Source: Snuella sedimenti
Lineage (GTDB): Bacteria; Bacteroidota; Bacteroidia; Flavobacteriales; Flavobacteriaceae
Assembly (NCBI RefSeq): GCF_016428595.1
Contig: NZ_JAELVQ010000001.1
Location: 62,001-126,000, forward strand
Length of the DNA: 64,000 nucleotides
Direction: 5' to 3'
The notes under the pieces were generated by a model that saw nothing but the letters and a program-made list of their open reading frames with translations, was not told the DNA's origin and did no database searches. Every line of letters starts with the position of its first letter. Position 1 is the first letter of the stretch. A program made the translations under genes and the position numbers. Positions 1 through 10,091 of the stretch are shown here, piece after piece.

Positions 1-317
1 TCATAAAGGGCTGCAGGGTAAAACAAAAATGCACCAGTTGCATAGAGTATCAGCCCTAAGAGAATCCCTGATTTGTAACTAAAACGTCTTATAAACAGTG
101 CTGCCGGCAAGGCCATAAAAAAATACCCAAAATAAAAAGCAAACTGCACTAGTGAAGCTTGAATATTAGACAGTTCGGGCATTACTTTCTTAAAAGCGGA
201 TACCATTGGATTTGTTAAGTCGTTTGCAATGCCCCATAAGGCAAAAAGCGATGTTATTATTATAAAAGGAAATAACAACTCCCTATTTACTACTGCGGCC
301 TTTGTTTTACTGGTCAT
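1..317 (-). CDS. MFS sugar permease, FucP-like (N-terminal part; cut by window edge)
   Basis: Translation from the ATG at 317 gives about 105 residues with the pattern of the fucose/glucose-galactose permease branch of the major facilitator superfamily: a short cytoplasmic N-terminus, a first helix with FALWGIANDLTNP, then a second helix with QFAFYFGYFFMALPAA and a third beginning after RRFSYKSG. Such permeases import hexoses by proton symport at the inner membrane. The C-terminal part lies outside the window, so the substrate is not known. It lies just downstream of, and on the same strand as, the DUF1552 gene (20-nt gap), so co-transcription is possible. Confidence 0.8.
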   Translation of the reverse strand, partial: MTSKTKAAVVNRELLFPFIIITSLFALWGIANDLTNPMVSAFKKVMPELSNIQASLVQFAFYFGYFFMALPAALFIRRFSYKSGILLGLILYATGAFLFYPAALY

Positions 318-337
318 ATGGTTTGGTTTATTTAAAA

Positions 338-1681
338 TTATAGGACTGAAGGTAACGTTCCTGTACTATCTGCAAATTGTTCAGTAGGCACATCAACTTT
401 ATTAAGCATGCTCACAAATAAGTTAGACATAACTGTGTGTTTTTCCTCAAATTTGGTATAGCTACCGTGTTTAACACCTAAGTTAGTACCACCTGCTAAG
501 ACAAGCGGATAATTTCTAGCATTATGTGTAGAGCTACAAGCACTACCATATAGAATAAGTGTATTATCCAATAGCGAACCGTGTTCGTCTGTTGTATTCT
601 TCATTTTATCAATAAAGTAAGCTAACTGTTTTGTTAGCCATTGGTCATAACGCCCCCATTCTTCCCAGTGCCCTCTGGTTTTATCGTGAGAAATTCCATG
701 ATGCCCTTTTAACCCTAACGCTATTTTTGGAAAATTATCACCAAAGCCCATACCATCTTCCCTTGCCATCATATAGGTAATAACCCTCGTAGAATCTGTT
801 TGAAAGCCCAACACCATCAAATCCAGCATAGATCTTACATAATCCTGCGGAGCCGATACCGGATCGACATCTAGGTTAATTAAACTAGCATCAAAATCTT
901 TCATGGGAACATCTAACCAACGTTCATTTCTTTTTATCTGCTCTTCAACTTGATTCAAGGATGTTAAATATTCATCTAACTTTGCTTTGTCATTAGCTCC
1001 CAAACGTCGTTGTAGGTTTTTACTATCTTCTAAAACCAAATCGACAACTTTTTTACCTTGGTGCAAACTTTTCCGTCTTTCGTTGGTAGATGTCATCCCG
1101 TTTGGAGAAAAATACCGCTCAAAGATCTCACGCTGCCTGTGCTCCGAGGGAATAGGTCGTCCAGATGAATTAAACGATAAAGTTGACACTCTTGACTTAT
1201 AGCCTACACCGCCATCAGTAGATAATGACAAAGAAGGAAAGCGTGTATATTGCCCTAACTTTTTAGCAGCGACCTGATCGACAGAAATATTATTTCGATA
1301 CTCACCCCGTAAATCCCCTCCTGTTAGCCAGGTATCTCCTGCGATGTGCCCCAACAATTGTCGACTGTTCGGGTGACTCAAACCTCCTAAAATTGAAATA
1401 TCTTTACGGTAAGAAGCCAAAGGCGATAATGTTTTAGTTAACTTATAATCGGTTCCTTCGCCGTGTGGAAACCAGCTCCAATCTTTATGATAATGGCTTT
1501 CTATCGGTGGTATACCTACACCATTAGGAAAATAAAGAAAACACAAGCGTTTTGGCTGTGTAGGAGTAATAAATTTTGAAATACTACTCATAGCCATACT
1601 TTCAAAATAAGGAAGCATACATGCTACCCCGAAGCCTTTTAAAAAGGTTCTGCGATCTAAATGCCAAGGTTTTTTACTCAT
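338..1681 (-). CDS. DUF1552 family exported protein
   Basis: A 447-residue protein. An earlier in-frame codon exists, but the ATG at 1681 is chosen because it overlaps the upstream stop as ATGA, a typical coupled arrangement. The N-terminus has RRTFLKG followed by a hydrophobic stretch, resembling a Tat signal, so export of a folded protein is inferred. The body (PTQPKRLCFLYFPNGVG, then a GGDLRGEYRNNISVDQ segment, and ending around GSACSSTHNARNYP and LAGG) matches my memory of DUF1552. This family is repeatedly found beside DUF1592-type cytochromes in Bacteroidota, Planctomycetes and Verrucomicrobia. Its biochemical function is not established. Confidence 0.82.
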   Translation of the reverse strand: MSKKPWHLDRRTFLKGFGVACMLPYFESMAMSSISKFITPTQPKRLCFLYFPNGVGIPPIESHYHKDWSWFPHGEGTDYKLTKTLSPLASYRKDISILGGLSHPNSRQLLGHIAGDTWLTGGDLRGEYRNNISVDQVAAKKLGQYTRFPSLSLSTDGGVGYKSRVSTLSFNSSGRPIPSEHRQREIFERYFSPNGMTSTNERRKSLHQGKKVVDLVLEDSKNLQRRLGANDKAKLDEYLTSLNQVEEQIKRNERWLDVPMKDFDASLINLDVDPVSAPQDYVRSMLDLMVLGFQTDSTRVITYMMAREDGMGFGDNFPKIALGLKGHHGISHDKTRGHWEEWGRYDQWLTKQLAYFIDKMKNTTDEHGSLLDNTLILYGSACSSTHNARNYPLVLAGGTNLGVKHGSYTKFEEKHTVMSNLFVSMLNKVDVPTEQFADSTGTLPSVL

Positions 1682-4600
1682 AATCCAACTATTTTTTGAA
1701 ACCAATTAGGTTCCTTTTTATAAAATGACGGACTCAAAACAATTTGAGTTACGACCGATTGAAAACGATAGTCATCTTCTATGACTTCTTCTACCATATC
1801 ATCAATTGTTTCCTGATCTGCAAAACTAACATCCCTGCCTAACGCATAAGCGTAAAGATGTTCTATTAACGATCTGGTGAAATCCTCTTTTTTTAACCTC
1901 AAAATATAATCTTTAATACCCTGAATACCTTCCACTTCTGTACCATCTGGTAACTTCGATTTAGAATCAATTGGTTTTCCATTTGAAGCTTCTAAACGGT
2001 ATCTTCCAACGGCATCATAATTTTCAAAAACAACGCCATAAGGATCAATCTTTCGGTGGCAATCCAAACATGAGGTCTTATTTCTGTGCAAGAACAATTG
2101 CTCTTTTAAAGTTAAATCCTCAAAGCCAGGAGTTTCTGGGTCTAGCTCGGGTACATTTGGTGGCGGTGGCGGTGGGGTATCCCCTAATATCTTTTCCTTT
2201 AACCAAACAGCTCGTTTTATAGGGTGCGCCTGAGCACCATCGGAATGACCATTTAGGAAAGCCCCTTGTGAAAGTAATCCACCTCTATGCATGTCTTCAG
2301 TTAAAGCCACAGGGCGAAATACATTCCCTTGCACCCCTTCTACCCCATAAAACTCGGCAAGGTTTTGATTAAGCATGGCAAAATCTGAGTCAATTAAATT
2401 CAGAATGCTCATATTATTCTTTAATACATAACTTATAAATTCATAAGTTTCCTTTGTCATGTCTTCTTTTACAAATCTGGTGTAGTCTGTATATTCATGA
2501 ACATCTGTATCCATACTTTTATGCCTGTCTAAACGCAACCACTCATAAGTAAATGACTGTACCATTCTGGTTATTCTTGGATCTTGCACCATACGCTCCA
2601 CTTGCTCTGGCAATTCATCATACAAATCACCTTCTTTAGCTAAAGCCATTAAGGTCTCGTCTGGAGGCGAATTCCATAGGAAATAAGACAATCTGGAAGC
2701 CAGAATAAATTGGTCATCCGACTTTTCTTTTTTCGGCTGTTCGGGTTCATATATGTAAATAAAATTGGGAGAACATAACACGGCAACCAAAACTTCTTTA
2801 ACACCATCCTCATAACGTTCAAAATCCCCTTTAATATCTCTCCAAAAATTCATATAACGCTCTAGCTCTCCTGGGTTTAGTTCTCGTCGAAAAGCACGCT
2901 CCATAAAATGCGTTAAAACTTCTTCTGTATAAAGGGCTTCATTAGCTTTGTTAGGTGAATCGAAGAAAATATTTGTATGACTTTTTGGAGGCCATACAGG
3001 GTAATAAGGTGCTTCAAATTCTACGGACTTAATTAGTAAAGGCGGACCGTTAAATCGACTTTCCTTGACCAAATGGTTATTCCAAAGCCCTAAAGTCAAA
3101 ATATTTGCCAAATCGCCACTCACTTGAGAGCTTTCCAAAGGAATTGGTAAGTTTTCCAATCTCCCTTCAAACTCAAACATTTGAGATTCACCAAAAGGAG
3201 CTGTTACCTCTTTGCTTTCACCAAAGGTTTTATAATCCATCCCATCATCTGTTCTGGATCCTGCAAATACCTGAATGGATGGATTTACCGATTTATACTT
3301 TAATTCATTCTTTTCTGCTTCATTCTCGAAAGCTGCTTCAGCCAATGCTTCCTCAGATAATGGTGTTAACACAATACGGCTAAACCCAACAAAAAATTTA
3401 CCTCCAATAGATCCTTTATGGGCTCCTTCCGATAAATAAATCAATGTAACGGGCGTAGTAATTTGATTGACATCTTTTTGTTCTTGCTTCATATAAAGGC
3501 GCTTACTAACCATCCCATTCTTTTTACCTCCTAAAAGATTCATATTATAGGAAGGCATAGCATCATCTGACGCATAAGGATGTACCAAGTCCACTTGGTA
3601 TACGCCCGACTTTGGCACATTATATTCAAAATTAGCTTGGGAAATTGCAGCAACATCTTCAGGCATTAACAGCTTATTTTTTAATATTAAGTTTTTAGCA
3701 GGTGTTACATCTTTAGCCGTTATGAATATAGCTTCGGAAGACTGTGGTGCAGGAATATCTCTTCTTAAATCAATTAAGCGTTCATCCTCTGTTAACCAGG
3801 AGCTATAGCCTCTGGAAGCTTCAACCCTCAAAACAAAATCTCCTGTCCTTGGAAAATCTTCTTTAACTAACATTTTTAAATTAGGAGATGGTCCTTGCCA
3901 TGACTTAGGTGCTACTTCCTTAGCTGGTAATGCCGAACTTAAAATAATGCCTTCATTTACTACAGCATAACGGTTACTTGCGGAGCCCCTCATACCAACA
4001 CCTATTTTATTTTTAAGTGCAGTTATAGGATTGGCCTCCTGTTTTGTTGTATCGGCTACAAAAGGAACGTCCTGACCATTTAAGATTTCTATATGCAAAT
4101 CTTTCTTTTTAATTGCAGCTGTTTGATAGCCCCAATATTCAGTTCCTGTTTTACCGTCTCCTATATCTTTTCCAAAAGTCACTTTATATTTTTTAACCTC
4201 AGGTTTTTCTCCTAAAACAATGGCTTTATCCAGGGCTTCTCTGGCTATTTTCTGGTAGTAATCTATATGTAATGATGATGTCTGTAAAATATTCCCATTA
4301 TTACTAAAGCCCATCTTAGATTTTCCGTCGTCAGGCAAAACATCTCCGAAATTAACCGAAACACCGAGTAATTCATTCAATGTGTGCGTGTATTGTTTTT
4401 TTGTTAATCTACGCATAACCCCTTTATCGGCATCCTGCTTGGCAATAGCAGCTTGCTCTAAGTTCTTGGTCATCCATTCCACTACTGCCCGGCGTTCATC
4501 ATCTTGCAATTGGGGTTCTTCCTCTGGTGGCATCTCACCCGAGTTAATCATATCCAATGCAGAATGCCATCCTTCGGCATCAGGACCATTAATCATGTCC

Positions 4601-5325
4601 CAATGCAAAACATCCAAACGAACGCCTCCTTTTTGTTTATCTTCACCATGACATTCAAAACAATATTTTTCCATGACGGGCCTTACCTTTGTTTGATAAT
4701 GTACCGCTTGAACCGAAGTAGAATCTCCTGGATTATTTAATGCCATATAAACTCCATAATTTTCAGGAGCAACCCCAAGAACAGTCTTAAGCCCAGATGG
4801 CATATATTTAGTTAAATAATTGGCTCCATGTGTTAACGAACCACCATAGTGTCCTGCTAAGGACAGTAAAACAACGTTAACCAACAGAACAACTCTATAC
4901 ACCTTACTTACTTGATCTTTTTGTACTGATGACCTTTTGTGGCGTAGCACAAGCAACCAAACGCATACTAAGGCCGTAAACCAACCAAACCATTGATGCT
5001 TTTCTAAGGCATCATCGTTATAATTACCACTGTACGCCAATAGGAATCCAATAATAACAGTTGGAATAATACTTAAAGCCGTAAACCAAAGCAAAATATC
5101 GCATGCAGTATCCAGGTTCAATTTTGGACGAAGCATACTTATTGTTTCCATTAAGAACAACACTATTAAAGTCCCTATGGGAATATGCAGAATTAAAGGA
5201 TGAAAGCGTCCTAGAAAAAGAAAAAATGTATTTTCAATTTCACCTAACAATGGAATAAAAAGAACTCCAAAGAGTATGAACGTGAAAATAATAACTGTTA
5301 TTAACTTATACTTCATAAAAATCAA
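1678..5325 (-). CDS. Membrane-anchored cytochrome c / DUF1592-DUF1588-type multidomain protein
   Basis: 1215 residues. The N-terminal ~170 residues carry about four hydrophobic segments (DUF2231-like, with RFHPLILHIPIG). A Planctomycete-type cytochrome c segment follows with CFECH at 222-226. The long remainder has the order expected for DUF1587/1595/1592/1588/1585 proteins (RRLTKKQYTHTLNELLG; SRLSYFLWNSPPDE; RAVWLKEKILG), and a second CxxCH-like motif, CLDCH, lies at 1086-1090. Both could bind haem. The protein is probably an inner-membrane redox protein facing the periplasm. It overlaps the DUF1552 gene by 4 nt, so the two are surely co-expressed; a joint oxidative role is inferred only. 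An ATG three codons downstream is an equally possible start. Confidence 0.85.
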   Translation of the reverse strand: MIFMKYKLITVIIFTFILFGVLFIPLLGEIENTFFLFLGRFHPLILHIPIGTLIVLFLMETISMLRPKLNLDTACDILLWFTALSIIPTVIIGFLLAYSGNYNDDALEKHQWFGWFTALVCVWLLVLRHKRSSVQKDQVSKVYRVVLLVNVVLLSLAGHYGGSLTHGANYLTKYMPSGLKTVLGVAPENYGVYMALNNPGDSTSVQAVHYQTKVRPVMEKYCFECHGEDKQKGGVRLDVLHWDMINGPDAEGWHSALDMINSGEMPPEEEPQLQDDERRAVVEWMTKNLEQAAIAKQDADKGVMRRLTKKQYTHTLNELLGVSVNFGDVLPDDGKSKMGFSNNGNILQTSSLHIDYYQKIAREALDKAIVLGEKPEVKKYKVTFGKDIGDGKTGTEYWGYQTAAIKKKDLHIEILNGQDVPFVADTTKQEANPITALKNKIGVGMRGSASNRYAVVNEGIILSSALPAKEVAPKSWQGPSPNLKMLVKEDFPRTGDFVLRVEASRGYSSWLTEDERLIDLRRDIPAPQSSEAIFITAKDVTPAKNLILKNKLLMPEDVAAISQANFEYNVPKSGVYQVDLVHPYASDDAMPSYNMNLLGGKKNGMVSKRLYMKQEQKDVNQITTPVTLIYLSEGAHKGSIGGKFFVGFSRIVLTPLSEEALAEAAFENEAEKNELKYKSVNPSIQVFAGSRTDDGMDYKTFGESKEVTAPFGESQMFEFEGRLENLPIPLESSQVSGDLANILTLGLWNNHLVKESRFNGPPLLIKSVEFEAPYYPVWPPKSHTNIFFDSPNKANEALYTEEVLTHFMERAFRRELNPGELERYMNFWRDIKGDFERYEDGVKEVLVAVLCSPNFIYIYEPEQPKKEKSDDQFILASRLSYFLWNSPPDETLMALAKEGDLYDELPEQVERMVQDPRITRMVQSFTYEWLRLDRHKSMDTDVHEYTDYTRFVKEDMTKETYEFISYVLKNNMSILNLIDSDFAMLNQNLAEFYGVEGVQGNVFRPVALTEDMHRGGLLSQGAFLNGHSDGAQAHPIKRAVWLKEKILGDTPPPPPPNVPELDPETPGFEDLTLKEQLFLHRNKTSCLDCHRKIDPYGVVFENYDAVGRYRLEASNGKPIDSKSKLPDGTEVEGIQGIKDYILRLKKEDFTRSLIEHLYAYALGRDVSFADQETIDDMVEEVIEDDYRFQSVVTQIVLSPSFYKKEPNWFQKIVGL

Positions 5326-5997
5326 TATTGCAGTATACTACGTTATGGCCAATACAATTACTTAACAGCAACAACTTTATAATATACTTACATTAAGTTA
5401 TGTTTTACAAATAAAAAAGACGTATCAAATGTCCTTCTCATTAAATCTTCGAAGTGGTTTAAACTTTTTGGATTGAAGCGAAAATTGATGGGTTTGTGAC
5501 CAGATGAAGGCTTTTTTGAGTCGCATAGCAGGGCAACGTGACGATAAAAAGACAAAATATGGGTGCAAACCGGCAATTTTTTAGCCAATTTGTAAAAGTT
5601 TAAATCACTTCTTCGTTAAAAAGTTCCAATATATAATTTATGTAAACTTAAATCCTGTGAAAATCTAACCTTTCCTAATACTATTTTTGCAGTCTACCAC
5701 AACACTATCTATTTATTAATTTACTTTATAATAGATATTTAAATGTATGTCTGCCTCCAAATCAAAATACTTCGCCTTAATGCCTCTTGAACTATTCGTT
5801 ATGGCCTTACACTTGTAACTAATGAGCTGCATATAACCTATAACATCATTACAACTATAAATCTACCAATTTTTTTCGTATCTTTAAGTAAACCGTCTCA
5901 AAATGAAACCAATAGATATTTATATAGAAAAGTATTTTGATTTGGAGACAAGCATTTAAACATTTAAAATCTCGATTATCAAATAAATCGTATCGTA
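5326..5997. other. Non-coding spacer, AT-rich
   Basis: No convincing gene is seen. A 66-codon minus-strand ORF (5388-5588) has no recognisable features. One good Bacteroidota -7 box, TATTTTTG, lies on the plus strand at 5682-5689, about 310 nt upstream of the next plus-strand gene, so a long leader or a small RNA starting near 5696 is possible but unproven. Confidence 0.5.
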
Positions 5998-6462
5998 ATG
6001 AAAACTTCAATTCGTTTAGAACAGGCTGTACAAAAACTGTATGTAGCATTTCATAACAACGCATTAAACCCGGAATGTTGCAAACAATGTGCTGTGGGTA
6101 ATATTCTAGACAATACCGAATCTTGGAAACATCTATCGGACAGACATGGCAGCTTAAAACTTAACTATGTGGGCATGGTAAACCAAAACTTAGGCCGAAA
6201 ATTTAATGGCTATACACCTCAAGAGTTATTACATATTGAAGCCATCTTCCTTAAAAATTGTGGTTATTCTATTCCCTTGCACTACCGAGGTACGCGACCT
6301 AACAACCCCGAAGATAAAGATTTACTTTTTAAGGGACTGTGTGCAGTTATTGCATACCTGTGTGAACTCGACGGTATCTCGAATGTAATGGATTATACCA
6401 AACTTTTTGAAACTCATGTAAAAAGACAAAACACACTACATCAATCTTTTAACGTTACATAA
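5998..6462 (+). CDS. Small conserved cysteine-containing protein next to nqr operon
   Basis: 154 residues, no signal peptide or membrane helix. Visible features are a CCKQC cluster at residues 27-31, further cysteines in KNCGYS and in GLCAVIAYLCELDG, and a HLSDRHG motif. It may bind a metal or form disulfides. It converges on nqrF and shares the hairpin at 6517-6535 with it. Its position might lead automatic pipelines to call it an NqrF subunit, but it lacks both the ferredoxin [2Fe-2S] and the FAD/NAD motifs, so that name would be wrong. I do not recognise a function. Confidence 0.7.
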   Translation: MKTSIRLEQAVQKLYVAFHNNALNPECCKQCAVGNILDNTESWKHLSDRHGSLKLNYVGMVNQNLGRKFNGYTPQELLHIEAIFLKNCGYSIPLHYRGTRPNNPEDKDLLFKGLCAVIAYLCELDGISNVMDYTKLFETHVKRQNTLHQSFNVT

Positions 6463-6516
6463 CAAAAGAATTATAATCCTTATTTATATGTAAGATATTT
6501 AAAAACTATAAAAAAA

Positions 6517-6535
6517 CCCAACACTTGGTGTTGGG
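6517..6535. terminator. Bidirectional intrinsic terminator
   Basis: A perfect 8-bp stem, CCCAACAC / GTGTTGGG, with a 3-nt loop. It has an A-run on its left and a T-rich run on its right, so it can end transcription of both the plus-strand small gene and the minus-strand nqr operon. Confidence 0.85.
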
Positions 6536-6565
6536 CTTTACTTTTACTTAGTATTGGGATACTAT

Positions 6566-7882
6566 TTATCCTCCAAAGTCGTCAAATCTAATATGCTCAT
6601 CTGGGATACCAAAATCTTCTCCCATTTTCTGAACTGCTTTGTTCATTAACGGTGGTCCACAGAAATACAATTCAATATCTTCTGGTGCATCGTGCTTGCT
6701 TAGGTAATTATCAATCACACAATTGTGAATAAACCCTACAAACCCATCTCCCGGTGCATCAATATCTTCCTTAACTTTCCAGTTATCTTCTGGTAAAGGC
6801 TCAGACAATGCCAAGAAGAATCTAAAGTTAGGAAACTCTTTTTCTAATTCGTAGAAGTGATCTAAATAGAACAATTCGCGCTTAGATCGACCACCATACC
6901 AATAGGTAACTTTACGTCCAGTCTTTAATGTTTTAAACAAGTGATATAAATGCGAACGCATCGGTGCCATACCGGCCCCTCCACCTACATACAACATTTC
7001 AGACTCCGATTCGTTAATAAAGAACTCGCCATAAGGACCAGAAATCACTACTTTATCTCCTGGTTTTCTAGAGAAAATGTAAGACGATGCAATCCCTGGA
7101 TTTACATCCATCCAACCATTCTTGGCACGATCCCATGGTGGTGTAGCAATACGCACGTTTAACATGATCTCACGTCCTTCTGCTGGGTAAGAAGCCATAG
7201 AATAGGCACGCTCCACAGTTTCATCATTCTTCATCACCAAAGGCCAAAGACCAAACTTATCCCATTCTGCTTGGAATTTATCTGGTGTTTCATGTTCCTC
7301 TGGGTGTGCTGTTATATCAATATCAGAATATTTTATTTCGCATTGTGGAATTTCAATTTGAATATATCCACCAGCCTTGTAATTCATATCTTCAGGAATC
7401 TCAACAACAAATTCCTTAATAAAAGAAGCAACATTAAAGTTACGTACCACCGTAGCTTCCCATTTTTTAATCCCAAATACCTCTTCAGGAATGGTAATAT
7501 TCATGTCTTGTTTTACTTTTACCTGACATGCTAAACGCGCTCCGTGCTGTAATTCTTTACGTGTAAAGTGTGGGGTCTCTGTTGGGAGTGCTTCACCACC
7601 TCCAGACAATACATGACATTCACATTGAATACAAGTACCACCTCCACCACATGCTGATGGTAAAAATATTTTTTGACTTCCCAAAGTAGATAACAAACTA
7701 TCCCCCGATCCAACTTCTACTTCCCGCTCGCCGTTAATGGTTATTTTAACAGGCCCCGATGGTGATAATTTTTGTTTAACAACCAATAGTAATGCTACCA
7801 ATAAAAGCGTAATGATTAAAAAAGCGATTACTGTTGCGATTATTGTTCCTAATGTACTTGCGGCTAAAATCATATTACTCAT
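6566..7882 (-). CDS. nqrF: Na+-translocating NADH:quinone reductase subunit F
   Basis: 438 residues. This is the NADH-oxidising, electron-input subunit. One N-terminal membrane helix (about 5-35) precedes a ferredoxin domain with [2Fe-2S] ligands in the C78, C84, C87 and C119 pattern ([10 protein letters not shown] and ACQ). A ferredoxin reductase module follows with the FAD-binding RAYSM at 225-229 and the nucleotide motif [10 protein letters not shown], ending in FDDFGG. It is the last gene of the operon and overlaps nqrE by 8 nt. Electrons pass from NADH through FAD and the Fe-S centre to the membrane subunits, driving Na+ out of the cell. Confidence 0.97.
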   Translation of the reverse strand: MSNMILAASTLGTIIATVIAFLIITLLLVALLLVVKQKLSPSGPVKITINGEREVEVGSGDSLLSTLGSQKIFLPSACGGGGTCIQCECHVLSGGGEALPTETPHFTRKELQHGARLACQVKVKQDMNITIPEEVFGIKKWEATVVRNFNVASFIKEFVVEIPEDMNYKAGGYIQIEIPQCEIKYSDIDITAHPEEHETPDKFQAEWDKFGLWPLVMKNDETVERAYSMASYPAEGREIMLNVRIATPPWDRAKNGWMDVNPGIASSYIFSRKPGDKVVISGPYGEFFINESESEMLYVGGGAGMAPMRSHLYHLFKTLKTGRKVTYWYGGRSKRELFYLDHFYELEKEFPNFRFFLALSEPLPEDNWKVKEDIDAPGDGFVGFIHNCVIDNYLSKHDAPEDIELYFCGPPLMNKAVQKMGEDFGIPDEHIRFDDFGG

Positions 7883-8633
7883 TTACTTTTATGTTGTTAG
7901 CTAACACTTTCTCTTCTTTTGCTTCAGTCGTCTCTGACGCATTAGAAACTATTGTTTCTTCTACCTTTTCATCAACTACTACAGCTGTTTTTGTTTCACT
8001 CTTTGCTTCTTCATCACCTCCTGTCAACATACCTCCAAAACTCATAAATCCAATAGCCATTAAACCTGTTATGATAAAAGTAATCCCTAAACCTCTTAAT
8101 GCAGGTGGTACATTTGAATACCTGATTTTTTCACGAATAGCTGCAATTGCCAAGATGGCTAAAAACCAACCGATACCTGAACCAACACCATAAACAGTTG
8201 CCAAACCTAAAGTTGGAATCTCACGAGACTGCATAAACAACGACCCTCCTAAGATCGCACAGTTTACGGCGATAAGCGGTAAGAAAATACCAAGTGAGTT
8301 GTATAAAGATGGTGAAAACTTCTCCACTACAATCTCTACCAATTGTACCATGGTTGCAATGGTAGCGATAAACATAATAAACGATAAGAAACTTAAGTCG
8401 TAGTCTATATACTCAGCACCTAACCATTTTAAAGCGCCCGGCTGTAACAAATACTGATCTAACAACCAGTTTAAAGGTACGGTAATAGCTAACACAAAAA
8501 TAACCGCTGCACCAAGACCAACAGCTGTACTTACTTTTTTAGATACCGCAAGGTAAGAACACATCCCAAGGAACGTGGCAAATACCATGTTATCTATAAA
8601 TATTGATTTGAAAAATAATTCTATATGTTCCAT
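7875..8633 (-). CDS. nqrE: Na+-translocating NADH:quinone reductase subunit E with C-terminal extension
   Basis: 252 residues, polytopic (about six helices), matching NqrE ([36 protein letters not shown]). The conserved cysteines near the middle of the first and fourth helices are present, fitting the membrane Fe-S site shared by NqrD and NqrE. NqrE is usually about 200 residues. Here a charged, low-complexity tail of about 50 residues, rich in Glu, Lys, Thr and Val, follows the last helix. It overlaps nqrF by 8 nt. The tail is probably soluble; its role is unknown. Confidence 0.95.
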   Translation of the reverse strand: MEHIELFFKSIFIDNMVFATFLGMCSYLAVSKKVSTAVGLGAAVIFVLAITVPLNWLLDQYLLQPGALKWLGAEYIDYDLSFLSFIMFIATIATMVQLVEIVVEKFSPSLYNSLGIFLPLIAVNCAILGGSLFMQSREIPTLGLATVYGVGSGIGWFLAILAIAAIREKIRYSNVPPALRGLGITFIITGLMAIGFMSFGGMLTGGDEEAKSETKTAVVVDEKVEETIVSNASETTEAKEEKVLANNIKVNE

Positions 8634-8668
8634 TTATTCTTTAATTATAAATTCAGAATTCTGAATTA

Positions 8669-9316
8669 TTAATGATCTTCTACTAACGCTTTATTTTTAG
8701 TTCGTTGTACCCAAATAATAATACCTACCACAATTAATGCCATTGGTGACAATAACATAAATCCATTATTCTCATAACCTAGAGCATACAGGCCTGTTTT
8801 TTCGATAGGGTCACCCAGCACTTTAAACCCTAATAAGGTTCCCGATCCCAGTAACTCTCTAAAGAAACCTACCATCACCAATATAATACCGTACCCGGCA
8901 GCATTACCAACACCATCAAGAAACGATCGCCAGGGGCCATTCCCCAAAGCAAAGGCTTCAAAACGTCCCATGATAATACAGTTGGTTATAATTAGACCTA
9001 CGAATACCGACAAGGTTTTACTTAGTTCATACGAAAACGCTTTAAGTACCAAATCTACTATAATTACTAAAGTAGCAACTACTACAAGCTGTACAATAAT
9101 TCTAATCTTAGAAGGAATAATGTTTCGCATTAATGAGATTACTACGTTCCCCAATCCTAATACAAATAATACAGAAATGGACATCACGATCGATGCTTTT
9201 AACTCAGCCGTAATTGCCAAGGCCGAACAAATACCTAATACCTGGATGGTAATTGGGTTATTATCTGCTAACGGATCTAATATTAACTTGCTGTCTTTTT
9301 TTGATAAAAGTCCCAT
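8669..9316 (-). CDS. nqrD: Na+-translocating NADH:quinone reductase subunit D
   Basis: 215 residues, about six membrane helices. It is homologous to NqrE in layout and has the NqrD-type cysteines in LGICSALAIT and ITNCIIMGRFEAFALG, proposed to hold the intramembrane Fe centre with NqrE. It lies in the operon order C-D-E, 6 nt from nqrC and 35 nt from nqrE. Length and sequence are ordinary for Bacteroidota. Confidence 0.96.
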   Translation of the reverse strand: MGLLSKKDSKLILDPLADNNPITIQVLGICSALAITAELKASIVMSISVLFVLGLGNVVISLMRNIIPSKIRIIVQLVVVATLVIIVDLVLKAFSYELSKTLSVFVGLIITNCIIMGRFEAFALGNGPWRSFLDGVGNAAGYGIILVMVGFFRELLGSGTLLGFKVLGDPIEKTGLYALGYENNGFMLLSPMALIVVGIIIWVQRTKNKALVEDH

Positions 9317-9322
9317 AAAATG

Positions 9323-10069
9323 CTAGTTTTTTAAAGTTTCGAAATATGACTTATAAAGCTTTAAATCACTTTTAATCATTGCTGTTACACCATCACCTGT
9401 AATAGTCGCTCCGGCAATAGCATCTATTTCATTATCAGTTTTATCGTCGTTCTTTGGGTCGGCGTTACCTTTTGCTACAGTAATGCCCTTAAAATTACCT
9501 GAGGCATCCAATAAGTGCTCACCAATAAAATCGTCCATAAAGAAACGCTCTTTAATATTTGCACCCAAACCAGGAGTTTCTCCTTTATGGTCAAAATAAG
9601 CGCCTTGAACTACCATGTTGGCATCCAAAGCAACATAACCCCAGATAGCATCCCAAAGACCTTTACCTCTAATAGGTGCGATGTAATAGGTTTCACCATC
9701 TTTCTCACCAATAAATAAAGGCAACCGTCTTATTTTACCTGCTTTGGCATTGGCCTGTTCTTTTTTAACATCAATTAAATAGGCTTGGTCATTTTCTGTC
9801 ACCTTTCCGTTTTCAATAACCAACTGTTTTGTGATGTATTTTGAAAATGCTTCCGGTGCTTTATCGGTTGAAATGAAAGTAGCACTGCTTCCATCATTTT
9901 CGTTAATACCCATTGCATACAAAATATTTTGTTGCTTTTCTAAACGCTTATTTTCGTTAATTCTTGGCTTTAATGATTCGGCAGCAAAAGCTAATAATGC
10001 ACCTACCAAAAGCACCATTCCTATGGCGAATATAATTGTATATGAATTTTTATCCGTTTTCTTTTCCAT
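9323..10069 (-). CDS. nqrC: Na+-translocating NADH:quinone reductase subunit C
   Basis: 248 residues with one N-terminal helix and a periplasmic flavin domain. The covalent FMN attachment motif appears as AGATIT at 219-224, with Thr224 the expected flavin-linked residue (the family consensus is SGATxT). The flavin-transferase ApbE would be needed in trans and is not in the window. The gene is separated from nqrB by the inserted four-helix-bundle gene, an unusual break in an otherwise tight operon. Confidence 0.96.
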   Translation of the reverse strand: MEKKTDKNSYTIIFAIGMVLLVGALLAFAAESLKPRINENKRLEKQQNILYAMGINENDGSSATFISTDKAPEAFSKYITKQLVIENGKVTENDQAYLIDVKKEQANAKAGKIRRLPLFIGEKDGETYYIAPIRGKGLWDAIWGYVALDANMVVQGAYFDHKGETPGLGANIKERFFMDDFIGEHLLDASGNFKGITVAKGNADPKNDDKTDNEIDAIAGATITGDGVTAMIKSDLKLYKSYFETLKN

Positions 10070-10091
10070 TTTTTAAGTTCATAAAATTATA

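Noticed and set aside
5388-5588. 66-codon minus-strand ORF upstream of the cytochrome gene
   Set aside because: No domain, signal or promoter; composition looks like random AT-rich spacer.
5998-6462. A second NqrF subunit
   Set aside because: It lacks ferredoxin, FAD and NAD motifs; only its position suggests the name.
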